From: Candidatus Saccharimonadota bacterium
GTDB lineage: Bacteria > Patescibacteriota > Saccharimonadia > Saccharimonadales > Saccharimonadaceae
Direction: 5' to 3'
Assembly: GCA_003545655.1 (NCBI GenBank)
Contig: DODJ01000043.1
Location: 1 to 15,891 of the forward strand
DNA: 15,891 bases
The position numbers were made by a program, and so were the translations under genes. Shown here one piece after another: positions 1 to 6,518 of the stretch. Numbering within the stretch: the stretch's first letter is position 1; every line of letters begins with the position of its first letter. The notes beneath the pieces are model-generated. The model saw only the letters and a list, made by a program, of their open reading frames with translations, was not told the origin of the DNA and did no database searches.

Positions 1-15
1 GACCATATCTATATT

Positions 16-44
16 ATTATACTCTATATTAGTTAAATTGTCAA
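16..44 (-). promoter_or_regulatory. consensus promoter reading out of the left edge
   Basis: On the minus strand a perfect -35 TTGACA (39-44) and a perfect -10 TATAAT (16-21) are 17 nt apart. An ATG (6 to 4) begins 9 nt after the -10 box, with no Shine-Dalgarno sequence. This predicts a near-leaderless gene running off the window; only its first two codons are visible, so it cannot be named. The sequence from the -10 to the ATG is almost the same as one at 3917-3937. Confidence 0.8.
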
Positions 45-52
45 TATTCTAC

Positions 53-82
53 CTCTGTAGATGGTCTGTTTCGTCTATAGAG
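53..82. repeat. imperfect inverted repeat next to the edge promoter
   Basis: Two 9-base arms (53-61 and 74-82) are inverted repeats with a single mismatch, which is a G-U pair in plus-strand RNA, around a 12-base centre. The repeat lies between the stop of a small ORF and the -35 box at 39-44. It has no following T-run, so it does not look like an intrinsic terminator. It could be an operator for the edge promoter or chance. Confidence 0.3.
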
Positions 83-87
83 CAAAA

Positions 88-201
88 CTACTTTAGCTTC
101 CCGCCTGAGTAGAGCATAGGGTCTTTGTCTTGGGATGCAGACAAAAAACTCGTTACTTTCTTTGGTGCTTCGCTCGTGTGTGTTTCTGTTTCTATGTTCA
201 T
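88..201 (-). CDS. possible 37-aa small protein downstream of dnaJ
   Basis: An ATG at 201 opens a 37-codon frame ending in TAG at 88-90. The peptide begins MNIETETHTSEAPKK and ends YSGGKLK; it is hydrophilic, with no membrane segment and no family that I recognise. The case for a gene is positional: a TATACT -10 box (212-217) lies 10 nt before the ATG, the same spacing seen at dnaJ, and there is no Shine-Dalgarno sequence. No good -35 box is present and the box lacks the TG extension. A chance ORF of this size is quite possible. Confidence 0.4.
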   Translation of the reverse strand: MNIETETHTSEAPKKVTSFLSASQDKDPMLYSGGKLK

Positions 202-211
202 TATTAACCCT

Positions 212-217
212 AGTATA
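212..217 (-). promoter_or_regulatory. -10 box for the 37-aa ORF
   Basis: TATACT on the minus strand, just after the dnaJ stop codon and 10 nt before the ATG at 201. The -35 region would lie inside the last codons of dnaJ and is poor. Support comes mainly from matching the other start-proximal -10 boxes in this window. Confidence 0.4.
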
Positions 218-231
218 GCGCTCAGCGGTGT

Positions 232-1314
232 TTAGAACTCTTCTAGTATCTTCCGCTGCTTCTTTGAAAGCTTAGTCGGCGTGTCCACCACAATTGTCAC
301 AATGTGCGGCCCACGCTTGTCTTCATTACGCAGGTGCGGCACACCGTGACCCGATAACTTAAAGTCGGTGCCACTTTGGGTGCCTGCCGGGACTTTCATA
401 CGTACCACACCGTCAACGGTACGAACATCAATTTCGGTACCAAGGGCAGCATCTACCATACCGACATGCTCTTCGGAAAGAATAATATCGCCTTCGCGCG
501 TGAAGTGTTTATCGGCTTTTACACGGATGTGAATATAAAGGTCACCTTTTTCGCCTCCGCCGATTGCTTCGCCACGACCAGCTAAACGAATCGTCGCACC
601 ATCGTCAATACCCGCAGGAATCTTTACTTTAATTGGCGTTTTGCGGCGCTGCGTACCCGTGCCACGACAAACCGTACATTCTTTTTCCGGCACCTTACCT
701 GCACCTTGACATGTACCACAAGGGACGGTTTGTTGAATAGCACCGAACATGGTATTCATTACTCGGGTTTGCTGCCCCGCCCCATGACAGGTAGGACAGG
801 TTTTCATTTCATAGCCTGGCTCTACCGTGGTACCCTTACAGTGCTCACAGGTGGTATCAAGATCAAGGGTAATTTCATGTTCAAGGCCAAAAATCGCCTC
901 TTCAAAGGTAAGCTGTAGCTGTACCTCGACATCGCGGCCTTTTTTAGGACCCCGCTGCTGGGAACGCCCACCGCCAAAGAATTGACCAAAAATATCACCA
1001 AGGCCTTCGCCGAAATCAAAATTAACATTTTGGCCGTTAAATCCACCGAAGCCCTCAAAGGGGTTACCGCCACCAGCGCCACCACTGGAAGAAGCGCCAC
1101 CTACGCCAGCGTGACCAAATTGGTCGTAACGCTGCCGCTTCTGAGCGTCCTTTAGTACGTCGTAGGCTTCATTAATTTCTTTGAACGTGTCCTCATTACC
1201 ACCCTCTTTATCTGGGTGGTGCTGCACAGCTAAACGACGAAATGCTTTTTTAATTTCGTCAGCCGAGGCGCTTTTTGACACGCCAAGAACTTCGTAATAA
1301 TCACGCTTACTCAT
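232..1314 (-). CDS. dnaJ: chaperone protein DnaJ (Hsp40)
   Basis: Co-chaperone that binds unfolded protein and stimulates the DnaK ATPase in the cytoplasm. All class I DnaJ parts are visible in 360 aa: J-domain (1-70) with HPD at 33-35, a Gly/Phe-rich linker (about 71-119), four CxxCxG zinc-binding repeats (C156, C173, C199 and C213 start them; the first reads CEHCKGTT rather than ending GxG), and the C-terminal substrate-binding region ending [10 protein letters not shown]. The length is slightly below the usual 370-380. The ATG at 1314 has no Shine-Dalgarno; a promoter whose -10 box ends 10 nt before it implies a near-leaderless mRNA. A perfect CIRCE upstream places it under HrcA control, separately from dnaK, which lies about 2.7 kb upstream. 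Confidence 0.97.
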   Translation of the reverse strand: MSKRDYYEVLGVSKSASADEIKKAFRRLAVQHHPDKEGGNEDTFKEINEAYDVLKDAQKRQRYDQFGHAGVGGASSSGGAGGGNPFEGFGGFNGQNVNFDFGEGLGDIFGQFFGGGRSQQRGPKKGRDVEVQLQLTFEEAIFGLEHEITLDLDTTCEHCKGTTVEPGYEMKTCPTCHGAGQQTRVMNTMFGAIQQTVPCGTCQGAGKVPEKECTVCRGTGTQRRKTPIKVKIPAGIDDGATIRLAGRGEAIGGGEKGDLYIHIRVKADKHFTREGDIILSEEHVGMVDAALGTEIDVRTVDGVVRMKVPAGTQSGTDFKLSGHGVPHLRNEDKRGPHIVTIVVDTPTKLSKKQRKILEEF

Positions 1315-1324
1315 ATCTGTTACT

Positions 1325-1353
1325 AGTATACGGTTTTAGCACTCAAATGTCTA
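1325..1353 (-). promoter_or_regulatory. dnaJ promoter, -35 inside CIRCE
   Basis: Minus-strand -35 TAGACA (1348-1353), 17-nt spacer, -10 TATACT (1325-1330). The -35 hexamer lies within the 9-nt spacer of the CIRCE, so HrcA binding would block RNA polymerase directly. The start of transcription should fall about 3-5 nt before the ATG. Confidence 0.75.
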
Positions 1354-1362
1354 GAGTGCTAA
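1336..1362 (-). promoter_or_regulatory. CIRCE operator of dnaJ (HrcA site)
   Basis: A perfect TTAGCACTC-N9-GAGTGCTAA inverted repeat. CIRCE is the known HrcA operator, and hrcA is present in this window. The outer end of the repeat overlaps the TAG stop codon (1359-1361) of the upstream 106-aa gene, so the operator doubles as coding sequence. Confidence 0.97.
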
Positions 1363-1679
1363 GTAGATTTCATTGAGCGACCTTGTGTATCGAGTACTTG
1401 GTCGAATACACGTAAGGTTGCTTCATCACTTAATCGATACCGACCTTTTATCGTTGCAAACATAGTTTCGTACGCCTCGTCATGCTGCCGGATTGCTGCC
1501 TCGTGTTTAGTACTCCCTTGAAACCCAGGTAAGGCATCTTCGCTTGTAAGCATAGTACGCGCGACAAAAAACGTGAATAAATCTGGGTCATTTACTGCTT
1601 CGAGTATCGAGGCGGATTCTTCACCCTCTTCACTAAGAATTTGTTGATTGAACTTTCTATTTATTTCATCTGTGTCCAT
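1359..1679 (-). CDS. hypothetical protein, 106 aa
   Basis: I do not recognise this family. The product is a small, acidic to neutral, apparently soluble protein, probably mostly helical, with no signal peptide, membrane segment or obvious catalytic motif; it begins MDTDEINRKFNQQ. The ATG at 1679 is preceded 6 nt upstream by a TATACT -10 box (1686-1691), which fits a leaderless start; no Shine-Dalgarno is present. Its stop codon lies inside the dnaJ CIRCE and it reads toward dnaJ, so some dnaJ transcription could come from this promoter when HrcA is bound. It diverges from the glycosidase-like gene. The packed context and the promoter support a real gene. Confidence 0.75.
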   Translation of the reverse strand: MDTDEINRKFNQQILSEEGEESASILEAVNDPDLFTFFVARTMLTSEDALPGFQGSTKHEAAIRQHDEAYETMFATIKGRYRLSDEATLRVFDQVLDTQGRSMKST

Positions 1680-1685
1680 AGCTAA

Positions 1686-1719
1686 AGTATACCTCGTACT
1701 CAGCCGAACATGCTATACT
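1686..1719. promoter_or_regulatory. back-to-back divergent promoters
   Basis: Two TATACT -10 boxes face opposite ways: 1686-1691 on the minus strand (106-aa gene) and 1714-1719 on the plus strand (glycosidase-like gene). The plus-strand box has the extended TGC at 1711-1713. Each ends 6-8 nt before its ATG. Only 48 bp separate the two start codons (1679 and 1728), so the two polymerase footprints overlap and initiation is probably mutually exclusive. Neither has a clear -35 box. Confidence 0.65.
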
Positions 1720-1727
1720 TAAGCGCA

Positions 1728-2864
1728 ATGAAACCCCTTATACGCGGCATTGGCATCATATTTGGAACGCTTCACGCGGAGTATCGGCAGTTATACAACC
1801 GCTATTTTACCGACATTGAACGATTCAAGGGGGATGCACGAGCTATTAGCCAACAAGTACTCGACCGCTTGTGGTACGGCGACTTTTACCGCACCAGCCT
1901 TGGGCACTATAACTTTTTCTGGATGCGCGATTTTGGTACAGTCGCCGAATCGTTGGTGCGCCTTAACCAAACTACCCACGTACACCATACGTTACGCTGG
2001 GCACTACGCCACTACCGAAAGGCGGGTCGCGTAAAATTATGTATTGATAAAGCGGGGAATGTTTTTAACGCGCCGGGCAAACCAAGCATCGACGCCCTTC
2101 CATGGCTTTTGCACTCTATTGTAGTAAGCGGGTATCAGCTAAACCCCCGTGAGATTGCTTTCTTAAGCCACGAAGTAAGCCGTTTTGTTGACAAATTCCT
2201 CACTGAAACGGGGGATGTTAAAAAAGATGTCCGCTACGCTGAGATGCGCGATGCCGTCTACTACGACCGCTCCGCATATGCCACTGCTTTAGTTGGACGC
2301 CTTGCACAGTGTGCGAAACAGCTCAAACTCAACGCCTTTCCCTTTGAACCCTCGGTATACAGTGAATTACTAACGTTTCATTATTGGACGGGTGAGTATT
2401 TCCGCGCCGACCGCGCTAGCCAAACATTTAGCGCCGACAGCGCGTTACTGCCATTTTTCCTTCGCATCGTTGAAGATGAGGAAATGGTAAACAAAACTCT
2501 TGATTACATTACCAAGAAAAAACTCAATAAACCCTACCCTATGCGCTACGGTGAAGTACCAAAAAAGAAACTTCGCTACCGTTTTGGCATGGGACCAATT
2601 TCTATGCCCAACTATACCGAGACCTCTTTATGGACATGGCATGCCACCTACTACCTTCACCTGCTTACTCGGTATAAACGGCCTGAATACGAACTGAATT
2701 ACAAGCAATTTTGTAAACTTATTGAACGCCACGGCACCTACCCCGAACTTACCAACCCCGATGGCTCATGGTACTACGCGCCGTTTTATAAAGCCGACCC
2801 CGGTATGGTGTGGGCGGCGTTGTTTTTAGAGCTTCCCGAAGTGGAACGCCCCGCTAAACCGTAG
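1728..2864 (+). CDS. six-hairpin glycosidase-like protein
   Basis: The only plus-strand gene, 378 aa. It reads like an (alpha/alpha)6-barrel carbohydrate-active protein, as in the glucoamylase (GH15) and neutral invertase (GH100) groups. The main clues are a conserved-looking FFWMRD segment followed by a helix near residue 70, regularly spaced aromatic helical repeats, and a C-terminal block with NPDGSWYYAPFYKADPGM and a terminal helix. The exact substrate cannot be read from this, and a non-catalytic relative is possible. No convincing signal peptide, so probably cytoplasmic, perhaps acting on storage glucans or imported oligosaccharides. I chose the ATG at 1728 over the one at 1710 because the -10 box (1714-1719) lies between them, which makes 1728 a leaderless start. 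It converges with the GNAT gene. Confidence 0.6.
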   Translation: MKPLIRGIGIIFGTLHAEYRQLYNRYFTDIERFKGDARAISQQVLDRLWYGDFYRTSLGHYNFFWMRDFGTVAESLVRLNQTTHVHHTLRWALRHYRKAGRVKLCIDKAGNVFNAPGKPSIDALPWLLHSIVVSGYQLNPREIAFLSHEVSRFVDKFLTETGDVKKDVRYAEMRDAVYYDRSAYATALVGRLAQCAKQLKLNAFPFEPSVYSELLTFHYWTGEYFRADRASQTFSADSALLPFFLRIVEDEEMVNKTLDYITKKKLNKPYPMRYGEVPKKKLRYRFGMGPISMPNYTETSLWTWHATYYLHLLTRYKRPEYELNYKQFCKLIERHGTYPELTNPDGSWYYAPFYKADPGMVWAALFLELPEVERPAKP

Positions 2865-2874
2865 TCTAACGGGG
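2849..2874 (+). terminator. weak hairpin at convergent gene ends
   Basis: CCCCG (2849-2853) pairs with CGGGG (2870-2874), with partial extension inward. It spans the TAG stop of the plus-strand gene and lies 12 bp from the end of the GNAT gene. Only a short CTGTTT follows, so it is a poor intrinsic terminator, but it is the only candidate in the gap. Confidence 0.35.
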
Positions 2875-2885
2875 CTGTTTGGAGC

Positions 2886-3578
2886 TTATGTCAGTTCCAC
2901 ATGCTGCTCGGCCCAAGCAAGTGCCTCACGAGTACGTACGCGCGCGGCAAGTGCCGCCTTAGTTGGCCGGTCGCCATGCCACCACTGCGACCAAAAGAGG
3001 TCGAGTGGGTTCAAGCACTCTAGGCAGTCCATGTTATGGAGCCTACCTTCGCCGTACTGCTCGTTCCGCTCGGTGTACACAAAGCTATATCCAGCACGCT
3101 CGAGCGCCTTGCGGCTTCCTTTGTTAGCCTGAATAACGGCCGACTTCACCCGGTGAAGCCCAAGGTGTTCAAAGGCATACCAGGTACGTGCCTTGTGCGC
3201 TGCACTGGCGATACCTCGGCCCCAGTATTCCTTGCGGAAAATCATAGAACCGCTGGTTGCTTGACGAATGAATGGTACGTGGCCTTCGTTACCAACCCCT
3301 ACAAGCGCCGAGTTACCAATAAGTGTTCGCTTTTCAGCCTCTACCAGCCAGATTCCCCATACAAACGAGGATTCTTCTTTGCGGACTTTTTCGAACCACT
3401 CATGCTCATCCTCTAGCACCGGTGCAGCTTGGCGACCTAGGTATCGGTTTATTGTGTTTCGTTGCATACCGCCGCCGTGTTCAAGGCTGATGAATTCGCT
3501 CATCGCCTCTTTCGTAAGAGGCGCGAGCTCAATGTGCAACCCGTCCACAGTGAACCGCATAATTGGACCAAATGACAT
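2886..3578 (-). CDS. GNAT-family N-acetyltransferase (RimJ/RimL type)
   Basis: A 230-aa protein of the GNAT fold, which moves an acetyl group from acetyl-CoA to an amine. The acetyl-CoA pyrophosphate-binding motif is visible at about 115-125 (RKEYWGRGIAS), followed by the typical helix and the NKGSRKALERAGY segment (152-164) of RimJ/RimL-like enzymes. About 45 residues after the core, rich in Trp and Ala, are unusual. The substrate is unknown: ribosomal protein, peptide N-terminus or small molecule. Start choice: AAGGAG (3585-3590) lies 6 nt before the ATG at 3578, better than the later Met7. Unlike most first genes here it has a Shine-Dalgarno and a long structured leader, so it may be regulated through RNA. 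It ends 22 bp from the convergent glycosidase-like gene. Confidence 0.85.
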   Translation of the reverse strand: MSFGPIMRFTVDGLHIELAPLTKEAMSEFISLEHGGGMQRNTINRYLGRQAAPVLEDEHEWFEKVRKEESSFVWGIWLVEAEKRTLIGNSALVGVGNEGHVPFIRQATSGSMIFRKEYWGRGIASAAHKARTWYAFEHLGLHRVKSAVIQANKGSRKALERAGYSFVYTERNEQYGEGRLHNMDCLECLNPLDLFWSQWWHGDRPTKAALAARVRTREALAWAEQHVELT

Positions 3579-3595
3579 GATCCGCTCCTTTCTCC

Positions 3596-3710
3596 GCTGC
3601 CGGTATTTCCGGCCAGCAGGTTACGGTCTCGCGTTTCGAGACCAGAGAAACCTCCAAGGTAAGTATTCTAGGTGTGCTTAGAACCGAGAAAGCCTCCGAC
3701 TTGGAGGCTT
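3596..3710 (-). promoter_or_regulatory. structured 5' leader of the GNAT gene
   Basis: Three hairpins follow each other before the GNAT Shine-Dalgarno. In minus-strand order: 3710-3690 (8 bp, 5-nt loop, then TTTCTC), 3643-3625 (GGTCTCG/CGAGACC, perfect 7 bp, 5-nt loop), and 3617-3596 (GCTG+CCGG stem with one bulged G, loop AAATA). The 5' arm of the first hairpin contains CCTCCAAG, which can instead pair perfectly over 8 bp with CTTGGAGG at 3658-3651. Two exclusive folds are therefore possible, as in attenuators. I match it to no known riboswitch class. No clear promoter of its own was found. Confidence 0.5.
3690..3710 (-). terminator. possible terminator/attenuator hairpin
   Basis: AAGCCTCC pairs with GGAGGCTT over 8 bp around a 5-nt loop, followed on the minus strand by TTTCTC. 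The T-run is short, so termination would be partial. It lies about 30 nt after the stop of the 35-aa ORF and about 110 nt before the GNAT start, so it may end the small transcript or control read-through into GNAT. Confidence 0.45.
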
Positions 3711-3741
3711 ATCTTGTATCAAACTGCTTTATATAAAAGTA

Positions 3742-3849
3742 TTAAGAGATGCGATAAGCCATACTACGTTTTGCGAGCATAACGCCAGCAATGCCACCAC
3801 CCATAGTGACTGCTTTGCGCTGGAAATAGTATGAATTATTCGCGTTCAT
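3742..3849 (-). CDS. possible 35-aa small protein
   Basis: An ATG at 3849 opens a 35-codon frame ending in TAA (3742-3744). The peptide begins MNANNSYYFQRKAV, then a Gly-rich hydrophobic stretch MGGGIAGVMLA, and ends with a basic tail (KRSMAYRIS). The middle could just span or touch a membrane but is short. A promoter with -35 TTGACG and a weak -10 TACGGT ends 6 nt before the ATG, matching the leaderless layout used elsewhere here; no Shine-Dalgarno is present. It lies in the only long gap of the window, upstream of the structured GNAT leader. It might be an independent microprotein or a leader peptide. Chance cannot be excluded. Confidence 0.45.
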   Translation of the reverse strand: MNANNSYYFQRKAVTMGGGIAGVMLAKRSMAYRIS

Positions 3850-3855
3850 ACACTT

Positions 3856-3884
3856 ACCGTACTACACCACCCCCAACACGTCAA
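3856..3884 (-). promoter_or_regulatory. promoter for the 35-aa ORF and perhaps GNAT
   Basis: Minus-strand -35 TTGACG (3879-3884), 17-nt spacer, -10 TACGGT (3856-3861). The -10 keeps the three most conserved positions (T, A and final T) only. It ends 6 nt before the ATG at 3849. Confidence 0.5.
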
Positions 3885-3893
3885 GGGCTATTT

Positions 3894-3922
3894 TTGACTT
3901 TTTTGTTAATTTTTGGTATAAT
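3894..3922 (+). promoter_or_regulatory. plus-strand promoter firing into the dnaK terminator
   Basis: -35 TTGACT (3894-3899), 17-nt spacer, perfect -10 TATAAT (3917-3922). Transcription would start near 3929-3931 and meet the hairpin at 3939-3967 within about 10 nt, giving an RNA of roughly 40 nt, or, with read-through, an antisense RNA to the 3' end of dnaK. No credible gene follows on the plus strand. Its -35 region overlaps the upstream part of the opposing promoter at 3856-3884. Confidence 0.6.
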
Positions 3923-3938
3923 AATAATATAGATATGC

Positions 3939-3967
3939 GAAAACCCCGCCAGCATAGCGGGGTTTTC
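3939..3967 (-). terminator. bidirectional intrinsic terminator after dnaK
   Basis: GAAAACCCCGC pairs with GCGGGGTTTTC over 11 bp around a 7-nt loop (3950-3956). It lies 18 bp downstream of the dnaK stop. The A-run and T-run flanks make it a good intrinsic terminator on the minus strand and, by symmetry, on the plus strand. Confidence 0.9.
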
Positions 3968-3984
3968 ACTTTTCAGAGAAGGTA

Positions 3985-5874
3985 CTATTTCTTCTCGTCA
4001 ACCACTTCACCTTCGACAGCCTCATCAGGTTTTTCGCCTTCAGCGGCACCATCTTCAGCTTTTGCTTCCTCGGCACTCGCCTGGTAGAGCTTTGCGCCGA
4101 TTGGCATAATTGCATCGTTCAATGCTTTGCCGGCAGCTTCAAGCTCTTCCTTGTCGGTAGCATCTTTGTGCTTTTTAGCTTCTTCAACCGCATCGGCAAT
4201 TGCCTTCTTATCTTCATCAGAGATCTTATCCTTAAATTCATCCGGCATTTTCTCTGCTTGATAAATGGCGTTCTCTAGTTGATTACGAGCATCGACCGCT
4301 TCGCGCTTTTTCTTGTCTTCGTCGGCGTGTTCTTCAGCTTCTTTGGCTGCCTTTTCGATGTCTTCTTTTGAAAGGTTACCACTGTTCTGAATAGTAATCG
4401 ATTGCTCCTTGCCAGTTCCTTTATCTTTCGCCGTAACGTTCAAGATACCGTTCGCATCCAGGTTAAAGGTTACTTCAATTTGCGGTACACCACGTGGCGC
4501 AGGGGCAATACCATCAAGAATGAAGCGGCCAAGGCTCTTGTTATCAGCGGCCATTTCACGCTCACCTTGCAGTACGTGAATTTCTACTTGCGGCTGGTTA
4601 TCAGCAGCAGTCGAGAACGTTTCACTTTTACTAGTTGGAATGGTAGTGTTGCGTTCAATAAGCTTGGTTGAAACACTTCCCATTGTCTCGATACCAAGAC
4701 TGAGTGGGGTTACATCAAGAAGAAGTACGTCTTTCACGTCACCGGCAAGTACCCCACCTTGAATCGCCGCACCAATAGCCACGACTTCATCAGGGTTTAC
4801 CCCCTTAAGTGGGTCTTTACCAAAGATTGACTTTACTTTTTCAACCACCGCTGGCATACGGGTCATACCACCCACAAGCACGATTTCGTTAATCTCACCA
4901 GCTTTTAGCCCAGCATCTTTAAGGGCTTTTTCTACAGGTTCAGCAAGGCGGTCAATAAGGTCTTTTACAAGTTCTTCAAGTTTTGCACGCGTAAGCTTGG
5001 TTTCAAAGTGCTTAGGGCCTTCGGCATCAGCAGTAATAAACGGTAGATTCACTTCATACTCGCTTGTAGACGAAAGTTCTTTCTTTGCCTTTTCCGCCTC
5101 GTCCTTAAGGCGCTGCATAGCGGCATTATCACCCTTAAGATCAACGCCGTTTTCCTTCTTAAATACCTCAAGGAAGTAATTTACAATACGGTTGTCGAAG
5201 TCTTCACCACCAAGGTGAGTATCACCGTTGGTACTCTTCACTTCAAACACACCATCACCAAGTTCAAGTACGGATACGTCGAAAGTACCGCCACCAAGGT
5301 CGAACACGGCAATTTTTTCGTCTTTCTTGCTCTCAAGGCCATACGCAAGCGCTGCTGCGGTTGGTTCGTTAATAATACGCTTCACTTCAAGGCCAGCAAT
5401 TTTACCAGCGTCTTTTGTAGCTTGACGCTGTGAGTCATCGAAGTACGCAGGAACCGTAATAACGGCTTCGGTGACTTTCTCGCCCAAGAATGCTTCAGCG
5501 TCGGCTTTGAGCTTCGAAAGAATCATGGCTGATACTTCTTCAGGGGTGTAGTCTTTATCGCCCATCTTTACCGCAACACCGTCGCCCTTTTTCACAATCT
5601 CGTACGGCATAATGTCGTGGTCTTTTTGCACTTCTTTGTCGCTAAACTTACGACCAATAAGTCGCTTTACCCCATAAATAGTGTTTTTTGCGTTTGTTAC
5701 ACGCTGACGTTGCGCAACCTGACCAACAAGGCGTTCGCCTGACTTATTAATAGCAACAACACTTGGTGTAGTGCGATTACCTTCAGCATTTGCAATAACT
5801 TCTGGCTTACCAGCTACCATGTAGGCCATAGCACTGTTAGTAGTACCAAGGTCGATTCCAATGATTTTACCCAT
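3985..5874 (-). CDS. dnaK: chaperone protein DnaK (Hsp70)
   Basis: ATP-driven cytoplasmic chaperone that folds proteins together with DnaJ and GrpE. The 629 aa are full length: N-terminal ATPase domain with [14 protein letters not shown] (5-18), the [17 protein letters not shown] phosphate-binding segment and the VGGMTRMP adenosine motif, then a linker [15 protein letters not shown], the beta substrate-binding domain, the helical lid and an acidic, Glu/Asp-rich C-terminal tail. The start is firm: AGGAGAGG (5881-5888) lies 6 nt before the ATG. The mRNA leader is about 75-80 nt, unlike the leaderless hrcA and dnaJ. Two CIRCE-like operators flank the promoter start region, and a strong terminator follows, so dnaK is a single-gene unit cut off from grpE and dnaJ. 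Confidence 0.98.
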   Translation of the reverse strand: MGKIIGIDLGTTNSAMAYMVAGKPEVIANAEGNRTTPSVVAINKSGERLVGQVAQRQRVTNAKNTIYGVKRLIGRKFSDKEVQKDHDIMPYEIVKKGDGVAVKMGDKDYTPEEVSAMILSKLKADAEAFLGEKVTEAVITVPAYFDDSQRQATKDAGKIAGLEVKRIINEPTAAALAYGLESKKDEKIAVFDLGGGTFDVSVLELGDGVFEVKSTNGDTHLGGEDFDNRIVNYFLEVFKKENGVDLKGDNAAMQRLKDEAEKAKKELSSTSEYEVNLPFITADAEGPKHFETKLTRAKLEELVKDLIDRLAEPVEKALKDAGLKAGEINEIVLVGGMTRMPAVVEKVKSIFGKDPLKGVNPDEVVAIGAAIQGGVLAGDVKDVLLLDVTPLSLGIETMGSVSTKLIERNTTIPTSKSETFSTAADNQPQVEIHVLQGEREMAADNKSLGRFILDGIAPAPRGVPQIEVTFNLDANGILNVTAKDKGTGKEQSITIQNSGNLSKEDIEKAAKEAEEHADEDKKKREAVDARNQLENAIYQAEKMPDEFKDKISDEDKKAIADAVEEAKKHKDATDKEELEAAGKALNDAIMPIGAKLYQASAEEAKAEDGAAEGEKPDEAVEGEVVDEKK

Positions 5875-5924
5875 AATTTTCCTCTCCTATTCGTTACAAT
5901 TCATCGTTTGTTCTTATATTCATT

Positions 5925-5951
5925 CTAGCACTCTCATGCCGAGATTGCCAA
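5925..5951 (-). promoter_or_regulatory. degenerate second CIRCE of dnaK
   Basis: CTAGCACTC-N9-GATTGCCAA keeps 15 of 18 CIRCE arm positions and the exact 9-nt spacing. Its spacer (tcatgccga) is close to that of the perfect copy 47 bp away (tcatgtcaa), which suggests a tandem duplication followed by decay. It sits just downstream of the predicted start of transcription. Confidence 0.7.
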
Positions 5952-5959
5952 GTACCTTT

Positions 5960-5989
5960 AGTATATATAGATTAGCACTCTCATGTCAA
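5960..5989 (-). promoter_or_regulatory. dnaK promoter, -35 inside CIRCE
   Basis: Minus-strand perfect -35 TTGACA (5984-5989), 18-nt spacer, -10 TATACT (5960-5965). The -35 lies entirely in the spacer of the perfect CIRCE. The start of transcription should be near 5952-5954, between the two operators. Confidence 0.85.
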
Positions 5990-5998
5990 GAGTGCTAA
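5972..5998 (-). promoter_or_regulatory. CIRCE operator of dnaK (HrcA site)
   Basis: A perfect TTAGCACTC-N9-GAGTGCTAA inverted repeat, 17 bp after the stop of the methyltransferase gene. It overlaps the dnaK -35 box. Confidence 0.97.
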
Positions 5999-6014
5999 TT
6001 TACTATTTTAATTA

Positions 6015-6518
6015 TTACTGTTTCTTAAAGGCAATAGTAATCCAATGGGTAGTTTCACCACCCGTACCCTCTTTTAGCTGCCGAGATACGTATACCTTTG
6101 TGAATTGTGTACCTGCCATATCCATAAGCTCCTGTTCACTATAGAGATAGAACTGGCGAAGTCCCCATACATCCTCCTTAAGCTCAGGCCTATAGGCATC
6201 ACTCTCCTTTGTAGATATATAGAAGATGCCACCGCTCTTAAGTGAGTGAGAAATCCTCGAGAAAAGCTGCGCAAGATCATGGGCACCTAGATGAAGAACT
6301 GACGCAAAAGCATAGACGACATCTATATCATCCGGAAAATCATAGTCTTGAGCCGTAGCCTCTACAAAATGCACTGAGGGAAAATCTTTGCGAGCGATTT
6401 CCAGAAGCCCTTTGCTTGGCTCTACGCCTATGTACGAGCTCACCCTCTCAATAATCTCGATAGCATCCCTTCCGTCGCCAGAGCCAATCTCTATAACTTT
6501 CGCGCTACCATCGCTCAC
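6015..6518 (-). CDS. class I SAM-dependent methyltransferase, 5' end out of frame
   Basis: The open part (167 codons from a GTG) carries a class I methyltransferase fold: motif I VIEIGSGDGRDAIEI binds S-adenosylmethionine, IGVEPS ends strand beta-2 with an acidic residue, and VVYAFASVLHLG follows as motif IV region. The substrate is unknown. The GTG at 6518 is not a convincing start: it falls directly before the first beta strand, has no Shine-Dalgarno, and good protein sequence (TLDTYNRRAREISKRFR) continues upstream in the same frame. The full gene would be about 210 aa from the ATG at 6648, but one base too many lies between (see next entry). As read, it is either a truncated protein, a pseudogene or a sequence error. 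It ends 17 bp before the dnaK CIRCE. Confidence 0.75.
   Translation of the reverse strand: MSDGSAKVIEIGSGDGRDAIEIIERVSSYIGVEPSKGLLEIARKDFPSVHFVEATAQDYDFPDDIDVVYAFASVLHLGAHDLAQLFSRISHSLKSGGIFYISTKESDAYRPELKEDVWGLRQFYLYSEQELMDMAGTQFTKVYVSRQLKEGTGGETTHWITIAFKKQ

Noticed and set aside
1710..2864. ATG at 1710 as start of the glycosidase-like gene
   Set aside because: It lies upstream of the -10 box, so it would not be in the transcript predicted from that promoter; 1728 fits the spacing seen at other genes.
3935..4087. 50-codon plus-strand ORF starting after the TATAAT at 3917
   Set aside because: It runs through the terminator hairpin and antisense to the dnaK acidic tail; its Ser/Ala-rich sequence is what a reverse read of dnaK codons gives.
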